64,000 nucleotides of DNA, taken from the NCBI GenBank assembly GCA_007844125.1, contig CM017564.1:17008362-17072361 (forward strand), read 5' to 3'. Position 1 is the stretch's first letter; every line of letters begins with the position of its first letter. Below are positions 61,474 through 64,000 of this stretch, in pieces. Origin of the DNA: Sinonovacula constricta. Taxonomy: Eukaryota > Mollusca > Bivalvia > Cardiida > Solecurtidae. Under the pieces are notes generated by a model that was not told where the DNA came from, made no database searches, and worked only from the letters and a program-made list of their open reading frames with translations. A program made the translations under genes and the position numbers.

Positions 61474-62033
61474 TTAACATTGTCAAGCTAGCCACGGTTA
61501 CATACCTATCAAAACTTCATTTCATCATCCAAATAAAAACTTCTTGCAAAGATTCTACTAGATTTTTAATTTTACAATTTCACTAGTTTTAACAGAAGAT
61601 ACTGTACAAGTATTTTTAATAAAAAGGTAAAGAGAAAGGACATTTTAAAATATGCAGGTGAATAATGAGAGAATTTTCCAGAAATCAGTCAATCATAATT
61701 AAATTAAGGCTAAGGTCCGTACCCACCAACCATACTTGAAGAAGTGCTCAAGTCATGAATGTCATGATACAATATCTTAAAAATACATGTCTGAAACTTT
61801 TAAATACTGCTTTACAATTGTTTTGTCACGTTCACATTTGAACAACAATGAAAGACTTCATAAAAAATGGTTCATGTCATGACATAACTTAAGAATGATT
61901 TACAATTGGCAAATAACGGCCCTAACGTAGCAAAAACAATGCTAAACAAATTATTAACAGGTATAATCTGTTTTCTGTTCTAATAATGTTATTTTCATTT
62001 ACAGAGGAAACTCTTTATTCAGAGACAGCACTT
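61474..62033. other. Intergenic, 3' flank of the BEN gene
   Basis: No ORF or strong repeat seen. Confidence 0.5.
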
Positions 62034-63161
62034 TTACTTATTAAATCCACTGTCATACGCATACACGTAACTAATTTCACAACTTTTGTTTGTGTCAAAG
62101 ATTAACAGTGGGCGTGGAGGTAGAATACAGGTCTTAGTTTTCCGTTTATGGGTCTTGTTCCTTATTCCAGTGTTGATGCCCTCAACAGCTTTTTTCAAGC
62201 ATCGCACATCATCACCTAGGTTTTCGAGCACGGCATGTTCAATAGCATGTCTTCTCCTTGGTCAGAGGCTTGGCTTTTGCATTTTGCCATAGTAATTTTT
62301 ACCTACAAGTTCATCTTCTCGATAAATTTTCTGGGCCAGTTGCCACCCAAAACTTCCAGGCCAACTAGAAGCACTTTGGAATTGTCTCTGAATAATTGGT
62401 GCGATTCTTACTTCTGCATTCTGATCCACTCTGTCGATGTCTTCATATGAACATATTTCAACAATGGGACCTACGCTGCATGAAAGAAGGTGAGTAAATC
62501 CTTCTGCCCGACATGGTGATGTGCGGGGCACAAGATGCACTCTTGCAGCACAAGGATCCCCTAACTGCTGGTTCTCAATAGGTTGATTCTCATGCATGTA
62601 GCCCCTGTTCCCACTGTTGTTAGTGTCGTCCATCTGAAGTTGGTTGTCATGTGTGCTGATGGTCTCCTCAGCTAATGTTTCATCTGAGCTTTCTACTGCA
62701 ATCTCAGAACATTGCTTGTTCTCATCCTGTTGTATTATCTGGCTCTCAGTTTGCAGTTCCATATGAAGGATCTTACTTAAATTTCTGTCATCCTCAAGTC
62801 CTTGAACAATTCCAAGAATCTTATTTAGCTCTCTGTTCTTTAATTCGTTTAACAAATCGAACATCTGTGCCAATTTGCCACCATTAATCTTTAATATTTC
62901 AAACAAATCTGACAGGGATCTCCCCTTTGGGTCATATGATGACAGAAGTTCCTCCTTGTCCTGAAAGATCAGCACATCATCCGTCTATGTTCCACAAGAT
63001 CTTTTTGACTATTCAAACTCACTAACTTGTGCAACAACACAATCTTTTTCGTCCTCTCTAAGGTCTGTCAGAAAAACTGGTTGCCTTTGTGGAGAAGGAT
63101 AACTCGGGTCTGTCTGACCGGAACCCTGGTGCAAGACGTTAATCAATCGATTGTTGGAGCC
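62034..63161 (-). pseudogene. BEN-domain protein gene, one in-frame TGA
   Basis: On the - strand, exon A is 63161-63027 (acceptor TTTTCAG, donor CAA|GTTAGT) and exon B runs from 62960 (acceptor GATCTTTCAG); the join is in frame. Exon B encodes a leucine-rich helical segment (SLSDLFEILKINGGKLAQMF), an acidic low-complexity region, then a BEN domain: FGWQLAQKIYREDELVG ... RRRHAIEHAVLENL ... LKKAVEGINTGIR, ending with a basic tail and TAA at 62034-62036. BEN domains bind DNA and act in chromatin and transcription regulation. A TGA at 62262-62264 interrupts the domain between KPSL and PRRRHAI. Sequence after it is conserved in frame, so the stop is recent, an allele, or an error. Exons upstream of A are probable. 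Confidence 0.7.
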
Positions 63162-64000
63162 CTGAAAAGAAATATGTATATATCATGATACAGCTTTCAT
63201 GCACTATTTACTAAACTAGAGCTAAACACGAATGAATACCCTGCAACAGTTTTGGAACATACAGGTCCACATTATTTTGCACTGTTTTAATAAGTTGTTT
63301 TTTTTCAGTGTGTTTTTATTTGCATAATTTTATCTTCACAGACGTGGAGAGCACCCTCCAATACACACTCAACATGTACCCTTGAAGAGAGGTTGATATG
63401 AGTTTACAAAATAAAAATGTCATTAATAATTTGTTGGTGAAGTGATGGCTTGGACACTTCCAAATAATTCTTGGTTAACCTAACTGCAAAGATACACCTT
63501 AATTGCATGGGTGCATGAACATCATTTTCCCTAATTCTATCTTATATGTACATGGCACACAGTCAAACCGTAGCAATTCTTATCTACAGTGGTTGCTTAT
63601 GCAATAGGATGCAAAGAAATTCATCTATATGGGGTTAAAGGCAATTAGCATCATTCTTAAGTCAAGACATGAACTCCATTTTTATAACAATGAATTCTTT
63701 CTTCCTTTTTGTTGTTTAAATGTGATTGTGACCTCAAAATACTCATATTTAAGCAGCATGCAAAAATTCATGTGTCTTTAAACAGTTTGAAGAAAGTGTA
63801 TCCTGTAAATCACAAATTAAGCCATTCTTTATTAATGGATGGATGGGAAGTTAAATGTGCCTTTCTCAGACCTTGTCTTAAAAGTATTATGACCTGGATT
63901 CATCTGCCTTGCTAGTCTATGAACATTTTGGTACAAGTTTTAGGATGTTTACTTACCATTATTTGGTATGGTGCAAATTCTTGCCTTTCAGGTTCAGTTT
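63162..64000 (-). other. Upstream intron or flank of the BEN gene
   Basis: No exon, repeat or promoter recognised. The + ORF 63709-63915 has no domain and ordinary AT-rich composition, and is probably chance. Confidence 0.45.

Overview
The window looks like gene-poor, AT-rich DNA from an animal nuclear genome, most probably a bivalve mollusc. The evidence is spliceosomal introns with GT...AG ends, I-superfamily LINEs, tRNA-headed SINEs with a conserved body, a tandem-repeat element of the bivalve 'pearl'/non-autonomous Helentron type, Polinton/Maverick genes, and many short inverted-repeat elements. Nothing bacterial is present. Organism and family names rest on remembered resemblance and were not searched.

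Layout. 1-45 is the edge of a LINE reverse-transcriptase gene, followed directly by a decayed LINE on the + strand (46-5864). 5866-13441 is a Polinton/Maverick block: lysine-rich repeat remnant, double-jelly-roll capsid, adenain-type protease, packaging ATPase, small basic protein, small ORF and a broken PolB with an intron in a polymerase motif. 13492-21590 holds pieces of an unnamed transposase-like family on both strands. 21920-26262 is a dispersed repeat carrying a PolB exon, split by a 3.1 kb inverted-repeat transposon and by a probable solo LTR. 26361-29844 is a broken THAP-domain gene whose introns hold a 145-bp tandem-repeat element and a Harbinger-like MITE. 29850-36630 is the most unusual part: a second, truncated, GC-richer PolB with introns, followed by two small spliced genes, one built of micro-exons, with TATA boxes in front of two of the units.

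38729-44330 is a full-length LINE on the - strand with both ORFs open and a 12-bp target duplication; it may be capable of movement. A candidate secreted-protein gene with a TATA box lies at 47034-47546. 47916-51888 is a 5'-truncated LINE with intact ORF2, inserted in a SINE. 52461-53490 is a second copy of the PolB-bearing repeat, holding a MITE with perfect arms. 53740-55664 is a dead hAT transposase. 57593-60068 is a three-exon Tc1-like gene with a D-to-E gap of 36 residues. 62034-63161 is a BEN-domain gene broken by one TGA.

Functionally the window is mostly layered mobile DNA. Repeat copies inside the window serve as empty-site controls for one another, so several insertion boundaries can be fixed to within a few bases without outside data. 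Decayed genes (Polinton 1, LINE copy 1, hAT, THAP) lie beside intact ones (LINE copies 2 and 3, capsid, protease, Tc1-like gene, two small spliced genes), indicating insertions of several ages.
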